In this document: positions 1 through 6,775 of the stretch, piece by piece
Position numbering within the stretch: the first letter of the stretch is position 1
How the letters are laid out: each line of letters starts with the position of its first letter
NCBI RefSeq assembly: GCF_946478925.1
Contig: NZ_CAMLDP010000049.1
Span: forward strand, 1-14,184
DNA length: 14,184 bases
Direction: 5' to 3'
From: an uncultured Nitrososphaera sp.
Lineage (GTDB): Archaea; Thermoproteota; Nitrososphaeria; Nitrososphaerales; Nitrososphaeraceae
Notes under the pieces: model-generated
Told to the model about the DNA's origin: nothing
Databases searched by the model: none
What the model saw: only the letters and a program-made list of their open reading frames with translations
Program-made: the position numbers and the translations under genes

Positions 1-156
1 GTGGGCTTTGTGTCTGCGCCCGAGTCAAAGGAGGCGCTTGCCAAAGCCGACGTGCCTTTCATAACAAACGTCGGAAGAAAGGGTGGGAGCCCCGCCGCGT
101 CGTCGATAATCAACGCGCTTTTATTGCTGTACCAAAACAATCAGCGGCGCGAATAG
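1..156 (+). CDS. cbiC: Precorrin-8X methylmutase (cobalt-precorrin-8 methylmutase), C-terminal fragment
   Basis: The gene is cut by the left edge of the window; frame 1 stays open to TAG at 154-156. The last 51 residues start [13 protein letters not shown] and continue with [15 protein letters not shown] and a final INALLLL helix. This matches the C-terminus of the CbiC/CobH family, in which a 'GFVxAxESKEAL' segment is followed by 'P-I-x-x-x-G-R-x-G-G-S'. The enzyme moves the C-11 methyl group to C-12 on the corrin ring, giving (cobalt-)cobyrinate, which is the substrate of CbiA. The neighbouring cbiA gene converges on it and overlaps it by 16 bp, so the two are not in one operon here. The start and the catalytic His region lie outside the window. 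The identification is firm for a fragment this short; aerobic versus anaerobic naming cannot be decided from it. Confidence 0.82.
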   Translation: MGFVSAPESKEALAKADVPFITNVGRKGGSPAASSIINALLLLYQNNQRRE

Positions 157-1529
157 GACGCGCAGCTGCGCACGAGCCTCTCTGCAAGAACATTGTTTGC
201 AAAGTGCAGGTGCATGTACGCTGCAAGGCCGACCTCGCCGATTACAAAGCCGTCTCTGCCGTCAGCGACTCCTTTTCCCTTTTTCATGGCATACGCAAAC
301 CTGCTGTCCTTGGAAATACCTTCTATCGTAGAATAATGGAACTCGTGGCCGCGCAAGTTTGTTCTTCCAAAGACCGGGCCGTTGCAGTCTGCCTCGGTGT
401 AGTTGAGCGTAAGACGCGAGGTCATGACCGTGTCGGCGTCAATCAGCCCTGCCATCCTTCGTACTTTTTTCTCGCCCTTGTACCCGCTTATCGAGCGCGT
501 CAGGTACATCAACCCGCCACACTCACCGTACACCGGCATACCTACGTTTACAGCTTTTGCAACAGACCTTGTCATGGACCTGTTTTCTGCAAGCCTGTCT
601 GCAAGCACTTCTGGAAAGCCGCCGCCAAGGATGATGCCGTCTATTCCCTCTGGCAGCGCTGCGTCGTTTACCGGGCTGAAAAAGACCAGCCTTGCGCCCG
701 CCCTCTTTAGCGCGTCGAGGTTGTCGGCATAGTAAAAGTTGAACGACTCGTCGAGCGCGACTGCTATCGTGGTCCTTTTCTTTGGCGCCTTTTCAACTGC
801 GGGCGATGATGCTGCAGCAGTAGGGAGCGTTCCTGCACCGCACGCCTTCAAGACAGAATCGACGTCTATTTGCTCTGAAACGTATCTTGCGGCGCCAAGT
901 ACCTCCTTACGCTTTTTCTTTTGCAGCTCTTGCGCAGGCACGAGACCCAGGTGGCGCTCCTCCATCCTTATCTCGTTGTTGCGCCTTATCATGCCAAGCA
1001 CCGGCGCCTTTATCTTTCCATCACCTGCAAGCGCGTCTCCGAGATAGCCTGCGTGCCTGTCGCTTGCCACGTTGTTCAGGATGATGCCTGCTATCCTGAC
1101 ACTCCTGTCAAAGTGCATGAATCCAAGGGCAATCGCCGCAATAGAGCGCGCGCTCTTGCCCGCGTCGACTATGAGGACGATGGGCGCGCCGAGCATCTTT
1201 GCCATGTGGGCTGTGCTTGCAAAGTTGTCCTTTCCAGACATTCCATCAAAGAGGCCCATGACGCCCTCGATGACCGCAACGTTGGCGCCCTCGCACGCGG
1301 AATTAAAGCAGTCTATGACCCCGCGCCTTCCCATGAGCCACACATCGAGGTTGCGCGACTTGCGCCCCGTGACAAGCGTGTGGTATGAGGGGTCGATAAA
1401 GTCGGGCCCGACCTTGAATGGCTGTACGACAAGCCCTTTCTTACGCAGGGCGTGCATTATTGCGACTGCGATAGTGGTCTTGCCTACACCGCTCGTGACC
1501 CCTGCGACCACTATCCTTGGGACTACCAC
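141..1529 (-). CDS. cbiA: Cobyrinate a,c-diamide synthase (CbiA/CobB family)
   Basis: The 462-residue, full-length product performs ATP- and glutamine-dependent amidation of the a and c side chains of cobyrinate in cobalamin synthesis. The N-terminal synthetase domain starts with a P-loop, [10 protein letters not shown] (residues 10-19), followed by [13 protein letters not shown] (38-50), the family's substrate-binding segment. The C-terminal class I glutamine amidotransferase domain shows LGGGFPE (301-307), the nucleophile Cys337 in [15 protein letters not shown] (395-399), and a terminal HLHF (440-443). A low-complexity linker rich in Ala, Pro and Lys (about 230-252) joins the domains. The start is GTG at 1527-1529. 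An A/T-rich box at 1548-1559 lies about 25 bp upstream, which suggests a leaderless message of its own despite only 31 bp to the preceding gene. A hydrogenobyrinate substrate (CobB) is an alternative; the family call is secure. Confidence 0.93.
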   Translation of the reverse strand: MVVPRIVVAGVTSGVGKTTIAVAIMHALRKKGLVVQPFKVGPDFIDPSYHTLVTGRKSRNLDVWLMGRRGVIDCFNSACEGANVAVIEGVMGLFDGMSGKDNFASTAHMAKMLGAPIVLIVDAGKSARSIAAIALGFMHFDRSVRIAGIILNNVASDRHAGYLGDALAGDGKIKAPVLGMIRRNNEIRMEERHLGLVPAQELQKKKRKEVLGAARYVSEQIDVDSVLKACGAGTLPTAAASSPAVEKAPKKRTTIAVALDESFNFYYADNLDALKRAGARLVFFSPVNDAALPEGIDGIILGGGFPEVLADRLAENRSMTRSVAKAVNVGMPVYGECGGLMYLTRSISGYKGEKKVRRMAGLIDADTVMTSRLTLNYTEADCNGPVFGRTNLRGHEFHYSTIEGISKDSRFAYAMKKGKGVADGRDGFVIGEVGLAAYMHLHFANNVLAERLVRSCASYSRR

Positions 1530-1547
1530 GCAACAATTGCGGGGTAG

Positions 1548-1559
1548 TATTATTATTAA
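1548..1559 (-). promoter_or_regulatory. Putative TATA box for cbiA
   Basis: On the reverse strand an A/T stretch reading TTAATAATAATAC is centred about 25 bp upstream of the GTG start at 1529. That is the archaeal spacing for a leaderless transcript. Confidence 0.45.
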
Positions 1560-1560
1560 C

Positions 1561-2421
1561 TTAGCTTAGAGTCTCGGGGAATTTTTGCCTGCAGGCAGAG
1601 CAGAACGCCGCGTCGTTGGTCGTCAGAGAATCGCACGCGGGGCACATCTTCCACACGTTGGTTTCTGCCTTTAGGTCCTTGCCGCAGTCCGGGCAGAACT
1701 TGGCTGCCTGGGGCACAGAGGCAAAGCCGCAGTAACGGCACGCAATCGCCTGTTCTTTTTCTTCTTCATTTGGCTTTTCTGCTTTCTGTGCCGCCGGCTT
1801 TGGAGGCTCTATTATTATCTTCTTTTGCTCCATCTCTGGCGGTTGCATGGAAGCAAGTGTTTCGCCGCTTATCTGCGGCCTTATGCCGAGCATCAGCTCC
1901 TCCTTGAGGATGTCAAACTCTTCCTCGGTTATCATGCCCTGGTGCTTCATGAGAGCCAGCCTTTCGAGCCTGTCAAGCGCGTCTATCTTGGGTTTTTCCT
2001 GCTCTGGCTTTATCTCGGACAGGGACTCTTGCCTAGACGGTGGCGCGGCCTTGCGGCTTGCCAGCTCGCCCCTCATGCCTTTCTGGATGAGCGAACTTAC
2101 TCTGAGCGCTACCTGCTTGTCGACTGCTGGCAGGTCGATGTGCTGGAGCGATGCGCGGGGCTTTAGGAGTATCTCTGTGGAAAACACGCCGCGCTTTAGC
2201 ATAACGGTGGCAATCTCTTCATATTTCACGGCGATGATGTTTGCCCTGAGACCAAACATCTTGGGGTCTTTGAAGAGCACGCGAGTCGTGGTGACGTATA
2301 TCTTGTCCGGAGACGAGATGGACCCGCCGGGCGCGACCTTGGACTGTGAAGCCACCAAGAGTATCTCCTCTCCTGGCATCAGAAGGCCGGCTATGTCAGG
2401 GTCCATCCTTTCTAGCATCAT
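1561..2421 (-). CDS. PH-like / SHOCT / double zinc-ribbon protein of unknown function
   Basis: I do not recognise this 286-residue protein as a named gene, but its architecture is readable. Residues about 10-115 look like a bacterial-type PH domain: strand-rich, with LLMPGEEILLVAS, then VTTTRVLFKD, then YEEIATVMLKRG. Residues 147-177 (IDALDRLERLALMKHQGMITEEEFD and onward) fit the SHOCT short helical domain, which is often found at the end of PH-like proteins. After a charged Pro/Glu/Lys linker come two zinc ribbons with Cys at 228, 231, 243 and 246 and at 260, 263, 274 and 277. No membrane segment or signal peptide is apparent, so it is probably cytosolic. The start is the first of two adjacent ATG codons, 25 bp below an A/T box. 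It lies between two corrinoid genes but has no visible functional link to them. Confidence 0.8.
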   Translation of the reverse strand: MMLERMDPDIAGLLMPGEEILLVASQSKVAPGGSISSPDKIYVTTTRVLFKDPKMFGLRANIIAVKYEEIATVMLKRGVFSTEILLKPRASLQHIDLPAVDKQVALRVSSLIQKGMRGELASRKAAPPSRQESLSEIKPEQEKPKIDALDRLERLALMKHQGMITEEEFDILKEELMLGIRPQISGETLASMQPPEMEQKKIIIEPPKPAAQKAEKPNEEEKEQAIACRYCGFASVPQAAKFCPDCGKDLKAETNVWKMCPACDSLTTNDAAFCSACRQKFPETLS

Positions 2422-2444
2422 TTAGCAGACCTCTACTCTTTTTA

Positions 2445-2453
2445 CTAAAATAG
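2445..2453 (-). promoter_or_regulatory. Putative TATA box for the PH/SHOCT gene
   Basis: The reverse strand reads CTATTTTAG about 25 bp upstream of the ATG at 2421, within the 119-bp divergent intergenic region shared with the adenosyltransferase gene. Confidence 0.4.
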
Positions 2454-2506
2454 ATAATGTAAGGAGGTTCTGGATATTTCTACTAGGGTCGGGCAGGTCA
2501 GGTTGG

Positions 2507-2515
2507 TTTTTATCC
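2507..2515 (+). promoter_or_regulatory. Putative TATA box for the corrinoid adenosyltransferase gene
   Basis: TTTTTATCC is centred about 30 bp before the ATG at 2541. With normal archaeal spacing, transcription would begin within a few bases of the start codon. Confidence 0.5.
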
Positions 2516-2540
2516 GAATTCAACTCCACTGACAACATAT

Positions 2541-3077
2541 ATGCCTCCAGACAGGGCCCCGGTCATAGTCTACACTGGCAAGGGCAAGGGCAAGACCACC
2601 GCGGCGCTTGGAATAGTGCTCCGGGCAGTAGGCCACGGCCACAAGGTGGGCATGATCCAGTTCATCAAGGGCGAGTGGTACTATGGCGAGCTGACAAGCT
2701 CTAAACGGCTGGAACCCGAGTTTGAGATGATAGCCGCCGGCAAGGGGTTCGTGGGAATCATCGACGACGACCACCCAATAGAGGAGCACCAAAAGGCGGC
2801 ACGGGAGGCAGTTGGGCTTGTCAGAGAAAAGCTTGCCTCCGGGACGTATGACGTCATGATCCTTGACGAGGTGAACTATGCAGTCAAACTCAATCTTGTA
2901 CCAGTAGATGATGTCCTTGGCATAATTGCAGCCAAGCCAGACAGGACCACGCTTGTATTGACGGGCAACCATGCGCACGAAAAAGTGGTCGAAGCGGCGG
3001 ACCTTGTCACCGAGATGAGGGAAGTAAAACACCCGTACCAGAAGGGGATAAAGGCCAGAAAGGGCGTCGACTTTTAG
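2541..3077 (+). CDS. cobO: Corrinoid (cob(I)yrinate a,c-diamide) adenosyltransferase, CobA/CobO/BtuR family
   Basis: The 178-residue product transfers the 5'-deoxyadenosyl group of ATP to reduced corrinoid, giving adenosylcobalamin precursors in the cytosol. The N-terminal P-loop is GKGKGKTT (residues 13-20) within YTGKGKGKTTAALG, the hallmark of the CobA/BtuR type and unlike the PduO or EutT types. GMIQFIKGEWYYGE (37-50) is the family's next conserved block, and MILDE (106-110) is the Walker B-like strand. LVLTGNHA follows in the C-terminal half, and the end, HPYQKGIKARKGVDF, is the usual family terminus. Length is normal. The ATG start is set by the TATA box at 2507-2515. The gene sits near cbiC and cbiA, in keeping with a dispersed cobalamin pathway, and is divergent from the PH/SHOCT gene. 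The alternative symbols cobA and btuR apply equally. Confidence 0.93.
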   Translation: MPPDRAPVIVYTGKGKGKTTAALGIVLRAVGHGHKVGMIQFIKGEWYYGELTSSKRLEPEFEMIAAGKGFVGIIDDDHPIEEHQKAAREAVGLVREKLASGTYDVMILDEVNYAVKLNLVPVDDVLGIIAAKPDRTTLVLTGNHAHEKVVEAADLVTEMREVKHPYQKGIKARKGVDF

Positions 3078-3083
3078 GGCAAC

Positions 3084-3092
3084 CTTAAAGTA
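3084..3092 (+). promoter_or_regulatory. Putative TATA box for the aIF2-alpha gene
   Basis: CTTAAAGTA lies in the 40-bp gap after the adenosyltransferase gene, about 30 bp before the TTG start at 3118. It supports separate initiation and a near-leaderless message. Confidence 0.4.
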
Positions 3093-3117
3093 TGGACTGC
3101 GCACCGCGTAAAATGAT

Positions 3118-3927
3118 TTGTCAGCCGCTCAAGAGGCCTCCCGGCTGCCGGACGAAGGCGAGATAGTCATCGCCACGGTGAGGGAGGTGACCGGCCACGG
3201 CGCCTATGTCACGCTCGACGAGTACAATAGCATGACGGGCTTTCTCCACATTTCCGAGATTGCGACCGGCTGGATACGCAACATTGAGCGCTATGTCAGG
3301 CCAAAGCAGAAAGCGGTGCTGAAGGTAATCCGCGTCAACAGGGCAAGGGGCGAGGTCGACTGCTCGCTCAAGCAGGTCTCCGGCGAGGAGCGCAAGTCAA
3401 AGCTCATCGAGGTTAAAAAGAGCGAAAAGGCTGATGCGTTCATGGATTTCATAAAGGCCAAGCTGAAACTTGCAGACCCGCAGGTGGCCGAGATAGAGGA
3501 TAAAGTCCTGCAAAAGTACGACTATGTCTATGACATTTTCGAGGACATTGCAAGAAAGGGGCCAGAGCTTCTTCAAAAGTACGACTTTTCCGATGACGTC
3601 AAAAAAGCGATGGAGGAAGAAAGCAACAAGATTCAGGTGCCCCACGTTGAGGTGAGAGGCGTCATGGAGATCGCCTCGAAAAAGCCCGATGGCATCGAGA
3701 TAATAAAAACCACGCTTGCCGGCGTGGAGAGCAGCAAGGGAAACGCTACGACCGATGTCACGTACGTGGGCGCCCCGCGTTACCGCATTGTAGTCACGGC
3801 AGAGAACTTTAAGATGGCTGAAAAGTCGATGAATAACGCGGTGGAAAAGATCCGCTCTGCGATTGAAAAGCAGCATGGCGCGTTCAACTTTATCCGCGAA
3901 GAGTCGAAAAAGTCGCACCAAGGATAG
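3118..3927 (+). CDS. eif2a: Translation initiation factor 2, alpha subunit (aIF2-alpha)
   Basis: The 269-residue product is the alpha subunit of the archaeal initiation factor that brings Met-tRNA to the small ribosomal subunit. Residues about 12-86 form an S1 RNA-binding domain, from LPDEGEIVIATVREV through GFLHISEIATGWIRNI to RGEVDCSLKQV. A helical middle domain and an alpha/beta C-terminal domain follow, which is the normal family layout and length. Where eukaryotic eIF2-alpha carries the regulatory Ser51, this protein has Ala49 by my alignment by eye (SEIA, with Thr50 next). The start is TTG at 3118; no in-frame ATG fits the conserved N-terminus. The next gene is nop10, a pairing common in archaea, so the two are probably co-transcribed. 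Confidence 0.95.
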   Translation: MSAAQEASRLPDEGEIVIATVREVTGHGAYVTLDEYNSMTGFLHISEIATGWIRNIERYVRPKQKAVLKVIRVNRARGEVDCSLKQVSGEERKSKLIEVKKSEKADAFMDFIKAKLKLADPQVAEIEDKVLQKYDYVYDIFEDIARKGPELLQKYDFSDDVKKAMEEESNKIQVPHVEVRGVMEIASKKPDGIEIIKTTLAGVESSKGNATTDVTYVGAPRYRIVVTAENFKMAEKSMNNAVEKIRSAIEKQHGAFNFIREESKKSHQG

Positions 3928-3943
3928 AGGGGGGAAAGGCATA

Positions 3944-4129
3944 ATGAAGCACCTCATCCGCAAGTGCACCGCCTGCGGCGCATATACCCTTGCAAGCGCG
4001 TGTCCCAAATGCCACGCGCAGACCGCAGACCCGCACCCGCCAAAATACTCGCCAGACGACAAGTACGTGCGCTACCGGGTTGCAGAACGGTACGAGCAAG
4101 AAGAAGAAGGCGACAAGGATTATAAGTAA
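3944..4129 (+). CDS. nop10: H/ACA ribonucleoprotein subunit Nop10
   Basis: The 61-residue product is the small core protein of archaeal H/ACA particles, which guide pseudouridylation of rRNA with Cbf5, Gar1 and L7Ae. The protein starts MKHLIRKCTACGAYTL. It has a zinc ribbon with Cys8, Cys11, Cys20 and Cys23, then the family's TADPHPPKYSPDDKYVRYR segment that packs on Cbf5, and a charged C-terminal tail. The reading frame is open further upstream, but the ATG at 3944 gives the family's N-terminus exactly. It is preceded by a G-rich, Shine-Dalgarno-like stretch at about 3928-3938. It starts 16 bp after aIF2-alpha and 24 bp before the flavoprotein gene, so it is an internal operon gene. Confidence 0.95.
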   Translation: MKHLIRKCTACGAYTLASACPKCHAQTADPHPPKYSPDDKYVRYRVAERYEQEEEGDKDYK

Positions 4130-4153
4130 AGTTGCGGCCCTGACACCTGCGCG

Positions 4154-5185
4154 TTGAGATTTGCAATCGCAGGTGCGGGAGTGGCCGGGAGCTACCTTGG
4201 CAACATGCTCCAGAAACGCGGCCACGAGGTCCATGTGTTCGAGTCTTCAAGACCGGAGAATCACTGGCCCGTTTGCGCCTGGGGCGCGTCAAGGCACATG
4301 CTGACAAAGTTTTCAGATAAAGCGGGGCTTGACTTTAAAGATTACATCATGCATGTCGGCCAGAAGCTGCGGATGGATCTCCCGGCAGACAAGGTGGAAT
4401 ACCTCGACCTTAAGGGGCTTGTCACGTACGACAAGCGCAAGTGGGAGCACGACCTGATGCAAGGTCTGGAGATAAAGTACGGCACCAAGGTGACGAGGGG
4501 GGATTTTCCGCTTGAGAAATACGACCATGTCCTTGACTGCACGGGCCTGCACCGCACGCTATTGCCAAAATCTGACGAGGACTTTCTCATACCTGCGTAC
4601 GAATACCTACTTGAAGGTGTCAAGGGAGAGGACGAGTTTTACACAATCGGCTACAAGGGCGCTAAAGGGTATTTCTGGTACTTTCCACTCGGAGACGCTA
4701 GAGGCTACATGGGTGCCGGTGATGTGGAAAAAAAATACCACGGCATAAAGGAATTCTTTGAGCGGCACCCAGAAGCAAAAATAGTCAAAAAGATAGGCAG
4801 GCCAATCAGGCTTGCGCCTCCGAAAAAGATGGAGCCTTTCTTTGACGGAAACGTGGTGGGAGTCGGCGAGTCGATAGGCTGCGTGTTTCCGATGCTTGGA
4901 GAAGGCATCATCCCATCGCTTTTGTGCTGTGACTTTTTCCTTGACGCGCTTGACGACAAGAAAGGCTCCTTTGACGCCAAGAAGTACAGAAAGAAAGTGC
5001 TCTCGTACTTTGACTATTACGACGACGTCTACCGCATCGTGAGGCTAAAGATGGATGGCAAGCTGTCCACCATACGCCACGCAAATCTCCTGATGAGCAT
5101 GTACCGTCACATGAAAAAGGAAGAGAGCCGCTTTGGGTTTGAGGTCAGCCTTGACAAGATGAACCGGCTGGTAAACGCCTTATGA
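4154..5185 (+). CDS. FAD-dependent oxidoreductase, geranylgeranyl reductase family
   Basis: The 343-residue flavoprotein has an N-terminal FAD-binding fold, IAGAGVAGSYLGNML, with GxGxxG at residues 7-12 and acidic Glu30 at the end of strand 2. The signature of the geranylgeranyl reductase family is present: YFWYFPLG (173-180) followed by GYMGAGD (184-190). The second FAD segment is VVGVGESIGCVFPMLGEGI (234-252). Enzymes of this family saturate isoprenoid double bonds in archaeal lipid chains or in quinone tails; which substrate applies here cannot be told from sequence. Cys41 sits near the position of a cysteine conserved in many relatives. The start is TTG at 4154, the only one that gives a complete Rossmann strand, 24 bp after nop10. 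It is probably the third gene of the aIF2-alpha operon, though not functionally linked to it. Confidence 0.85.
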   Translation: MRFAIAGAGVAGSYLGNMLQKRGHEVHVFESSRPENHWPVCAWGASRHMLTKFSDKAGLDFKDYIMHVGQKLRMDLPADKVEYLDLKGLVTYDKRKWEHDLMQGLEIKYGTKVTRGDFPLEKYDHVLDCTGLHRTLLPKSDEDFLIPAYEYLLEGVKGEDEFYTIGYKGAKGYFWYFPLGDARGYMGAGDVEKKYHGIKEFFERHPEAKIVKKIGRPIRLAPPKKMEPFFDGNVVGVGESIGCVFPMLGEGIIPSLLCCDFFLDALDDKKGSFDAKKYRKKVLSYFDYYDDVYRIVRLKMDGKLSTIRHANLLMSMYRHMKKEESRFGFEVSLDKMNRLVNAL

Positions 5186-5354
5186 ATTGCGCCTAGACGT
5201 ACGCCGTTTCTACACTGCTTGAAATTGATTCTGGTCTACTTGGAATCAGTCACACATCTGCCAATCTTAACTAATATGCTCTGTAGACAGGACGCCTCGA
5301 TAATGATTAGTTGGACATGCCAGCATTTTTTGGACTATCAAAAAGGAGAAGGGG

Positions 5355-5375
5355 TGACAACTTATGTTGTTGTCA
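5355..5375 (-). terminator. Hairpin downstream of the His-rich gene, possible terminator
   Basis: A perfect 7-bp inverted repeat, TGACAAC and GTTGTCA with a 7-nt loop, begins 17 bp past the stop of the His-rich gene. On the reverse strand it is followed within about 10 nt by a pyrimidine-rich stretch ending in TTTTT. It could equally act on rightward transcripts. Confidence 0.4.
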
Positions 5376-5391
5376 TTAGTTTTGTCATGGA

Positions 5392-5595
5392 TCATGGATC
5401 TTCATCATCCTCATCATTGCGGTCGTGATGCCTGTGATGCTTCTTGTGGTGATGGTGATTGTCCTTGTGATCATGATGGTCACCGCCGTCGGCATATGCG
5501 ACGCTTGGCGACACCATCACCCCTGCCACCATTGCCAATCCAACGGCCACTAGGACGTATGTCAAAATTCTTTTGTCGTGAATTAAACTTGACAT
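5392..5595 (-). CDS. Small exported His/Asp-rich protein, putative metal binder
   Basis: The 67-residue protein has a clear signal peptide: a charged n-region (MSSLIHDKR), a hydrophobic core of about 20 residues (10-30) and a likely cleavage site after AYA at residue 35. The predicted mature part is only 32 residues and contains 11 His and 9 Asp plus 2 Glu, arranged as HH, HxH, HHHH, HH and HH clusters (positions 40-57), then an acidic tail. No Cys or Trp is present. Such tails bind Cu, Ni or Zn ions in other exported proteins. A role in metal storage, buffering or delivery is inference. The gene is isolated: 206 bp from the flavoprotein gene and in an A+T-rich gap on its other side. The ATG at 5595 is the only start that includes the signal peptide. 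I know no gene name for it. Confidence 0.75.
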   Translation of the reverse strand: MSSLIHDKRILTYVLVAVGLAMVAGVMVSPSVAYADGGDHHDHKDNHHHHKKHHRHHDRNDEDDEDP

Positions 5596-5795
5596 CGCAA
5601 CTTGTCTACTAATAATGGTTTTGAGCCCTTGATGAACTCTGGATCGTGACTGTTTTATTCTGAAAAGGCACTATACAATCTGTGTTAAGCTCATTCTCGA
5701 ATATTAACGCGCGATAAAAATAGGAACGTCGAGTGCGAATGCATGCACCAACGTACAAGCTACATTAATCATACATGAACAATGTTAAGCCATAT

Positions 5796-5804
5796 TTTTT
5801 ATTA
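5796..5804 (+). promoter_or_regulatory. Putative TATA box for a candidate non-coding RNA
   Basis: TTTTTATTA lies within an A/T-rich block about 25-30 bp before 5828, just ahead of the folded segment at 5842-5901. No open reading frame follows. Confidence 0.35.
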
Positions 5805-5829
5805 TCCAGCTGCATTAAAGCACAAGTCA

Positions 5830-5901
5830 AGCAAAGAAAAAACGACCTTCGGCCGTAGTAGCTGGGTCCACCGACGGATATCGGCAACTGTTGATGGGCC
5901 C
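5830..5901 (+). ncRNA. Candidate structured RNA (hairpin plus three-way junction)
   Basis: In an otherwise A+T-rich gap this short segment is G+C-rich and strongly self-complementary. Positions 5842-5847 and 5851-5856 form a 6-position stem with one A-C mismatch and a TTC loop. GGGTCC at 5864-5869 pairs with GGGCCC at 5896-5901 (one G-T pair). Inside that stem are CCGA/TCGG (5871-5874 with 5881-5884) and CAA/TTG (5885-5887 with 5891-5893), giving a three-way junction. A TATA-like box lies upstream at 5796-5804. I recognise no known RNA family; the 5' and 3' ends are guesses. The segment could instead be a protein-binding or inert sequence. Confidence 0.3.
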
Positions 5902-6252
5902 TTTAGCATTATTGTATAGTAGCTTTTGAATAGATTATTTTAGTTACGGATGTTTACAGACATATCAATAGTATTCCTACTTACATATGCTAGATAAGGG
6001 GCATTGGGTTGGGCTTTAGAAGAAAATATATGGGCAGAATGTACAACATAATTCTTTATGAATCGTCCACCTTTTGTATTTTTATTACACTGTCTGATAG
6101 ATGGTACATGCGAAATAGATACAGGATTTCGAGCCGCAGCTGTGCACGAATGCTCGGACGCCTTGATTCAATGGAAGCTCATTGTTGCTGCCGGTGGGGC
6201 GCATTGATCGCAAGGCCATACCTGTACATGTGGACCCGGACATAAATTTGCG

Positions 6253-6260
6253 GGAGGTGA
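6253..6260 (+). promoter_or_regulatory. Strong Shine-Dalgarno site of the winged-helix gene
   Basis: GGAGGTGA is a full match to the archaeal anti-Shine-Dalgarno sequence. It ends 7 nt before the ATG at 6268, which selects that ATG over the TTG at 6265. Confidence 0.75.
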
Positions 6261-6267
6261 CTAGTTG

Positions 6268-6678
6268 ATGTGGAATAATAGCGATTCTGCCACATTAGGC
6301 CAAGATTCAAATACTGTCGATTATTGCATTGCCAGATCGAATGGTGGGCATGATTCAAGGCAGGTGGGAAGAAAAGAACACTCGCATTCTTACCATCCCT
6401 CTGACGACACAGTAAAGAACCATATTCGTGCAAAATATCGAAGTCGAATTGATATCGCTTCGGCTATACTAAATGCTGCGATGGGAGGCGCATTAAAATC
6501 AAGAATTGCATCTCAAGCCTATGTTTCGTCTCCTCAGATAGGCGATTACATCAATATGCTAATCCACAATGGGATGCTACACTATCACCAAGAAACAAGA
6601 ACATACTATACTACAGATAAAGGCCGCATGCTGATAAGGTTGTACAACGAATCCCGGCAGATATTCTATCACAGATGA
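6268..6678 (+). CDS. Winged helix-turn-helix protein (thaumarchaeal small regulator type)
   Basis: The product has 136 residues from the ATG at 6268; an in-frame TTG lies one codon upstream. The N-terminal 50 residues are polar, His- and Ser-rich and probably disordered. The C-terminal 80 residues form a winged helix: RSRIDIASAILNAAMGG, then ALKSRIASQAYVSSPQIGDYINMLIHNGML (recognition region), a wing with YHQETRTYYTTDKG, and the final helix MLIRLYNESRQ. This pattern matches the HTH_45/ArnR1-like single-domain regulators abundant in Thaumarchaeota. It is therefore probably a DNA-binding transcription factor; its targets are unknown. The leader has a strong Shine-Dalgarno site, unlike the leaderless neighbours. 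A possible TATA element (CATAAATT, about 6241-6248) would be too close to leave room for that site, so the real promoter may lie further upstream. Confidence 0.78.
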   Translation: MWNNSDSATLGQDSNTVDYCIARSNGGHDSRQVGRKEHSHSYHPSDDTVKNHIRAKYRSRIDIASAILNAAMGGALKSRIASQAYVSSPQIGDYINMLIHNGMLHYHQETRTYYTTDKGRMLIRLYNESRQIFYHR

Positions 6679-6745
6679 AATACACGCATTCAGCACCCAC
6701 TAGCATCTTACTTCCATACTCTACCGCTTTAAGCAACAGGAATCG

Positions 6746-6753
6746 CTTTATAG
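6746..6753 (+). promoter_or_regulatory. Putative TATA box for the thioesterase gene
   Basis: CTTTATAG is centred 26 bp before the TTG at 6776, which supports a leaderless transcript and that start. Confidence 0.5.
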
Positions 6754-6775
6754 CCGAGGGCAGACGCAAATCAAG

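Larger units (their letters stand above)
5596..6267. other. Gene-poor A+T-rich intergenic stretch
   Basis: I see no convincing protein-coding gene in these 672 bp; the open frames lack family features and compositional support. The stretch contains the promoter region of the His-rich gene at its left end, a candidate structured RNA (about 5830-5901) and the leader of the winged-helix gene at its right end. Base composition is clearly more A+T-rich than the flanking genes. Confidence 0.6.

Noticed and set aside
2520..3104. 194-codon open frame on the reverse strand opposite the adenosyltransferase
   Set aside because: It is fully antisense to a conserved enzyme and has no recognisable motif or promoter.
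3397..4062. 221-codon open frame on the reverse strand opposite aIF2-alpha and nop10
   Set aside because: Both forward genes are certain; the reverse frame is a shadow without domain features.
5219..5428. 69-codon open frame on the forward strand overlapping the end of the His-rich gene
   Set aside because: It needs a TTG start without a promoter, and its end (a Ser run) is the complement of the acidic and His codons of the reverse gene.
5398..5490. Repetitive-looking CAT/CAC tract considered as a CRISPR or simple repeat
   Set aside because: It is explained by His and Asp codons of the reverse-strand exported peptide; there are no regular spacers.
5842..5901. Possible tRNA or SRP RNA
   Set aside because: The T-loop and anticodon arm patterns and the SRP core motif are absent; only generic stems are seen.
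6009..6245. 78-codon open frame ahead of the winged-helix gene
   Set aside because: The composition is odd (many Arg, Cys, Met, Tyr), with no start signal and no family resemblance; more likely random in A+T-rich DNA.
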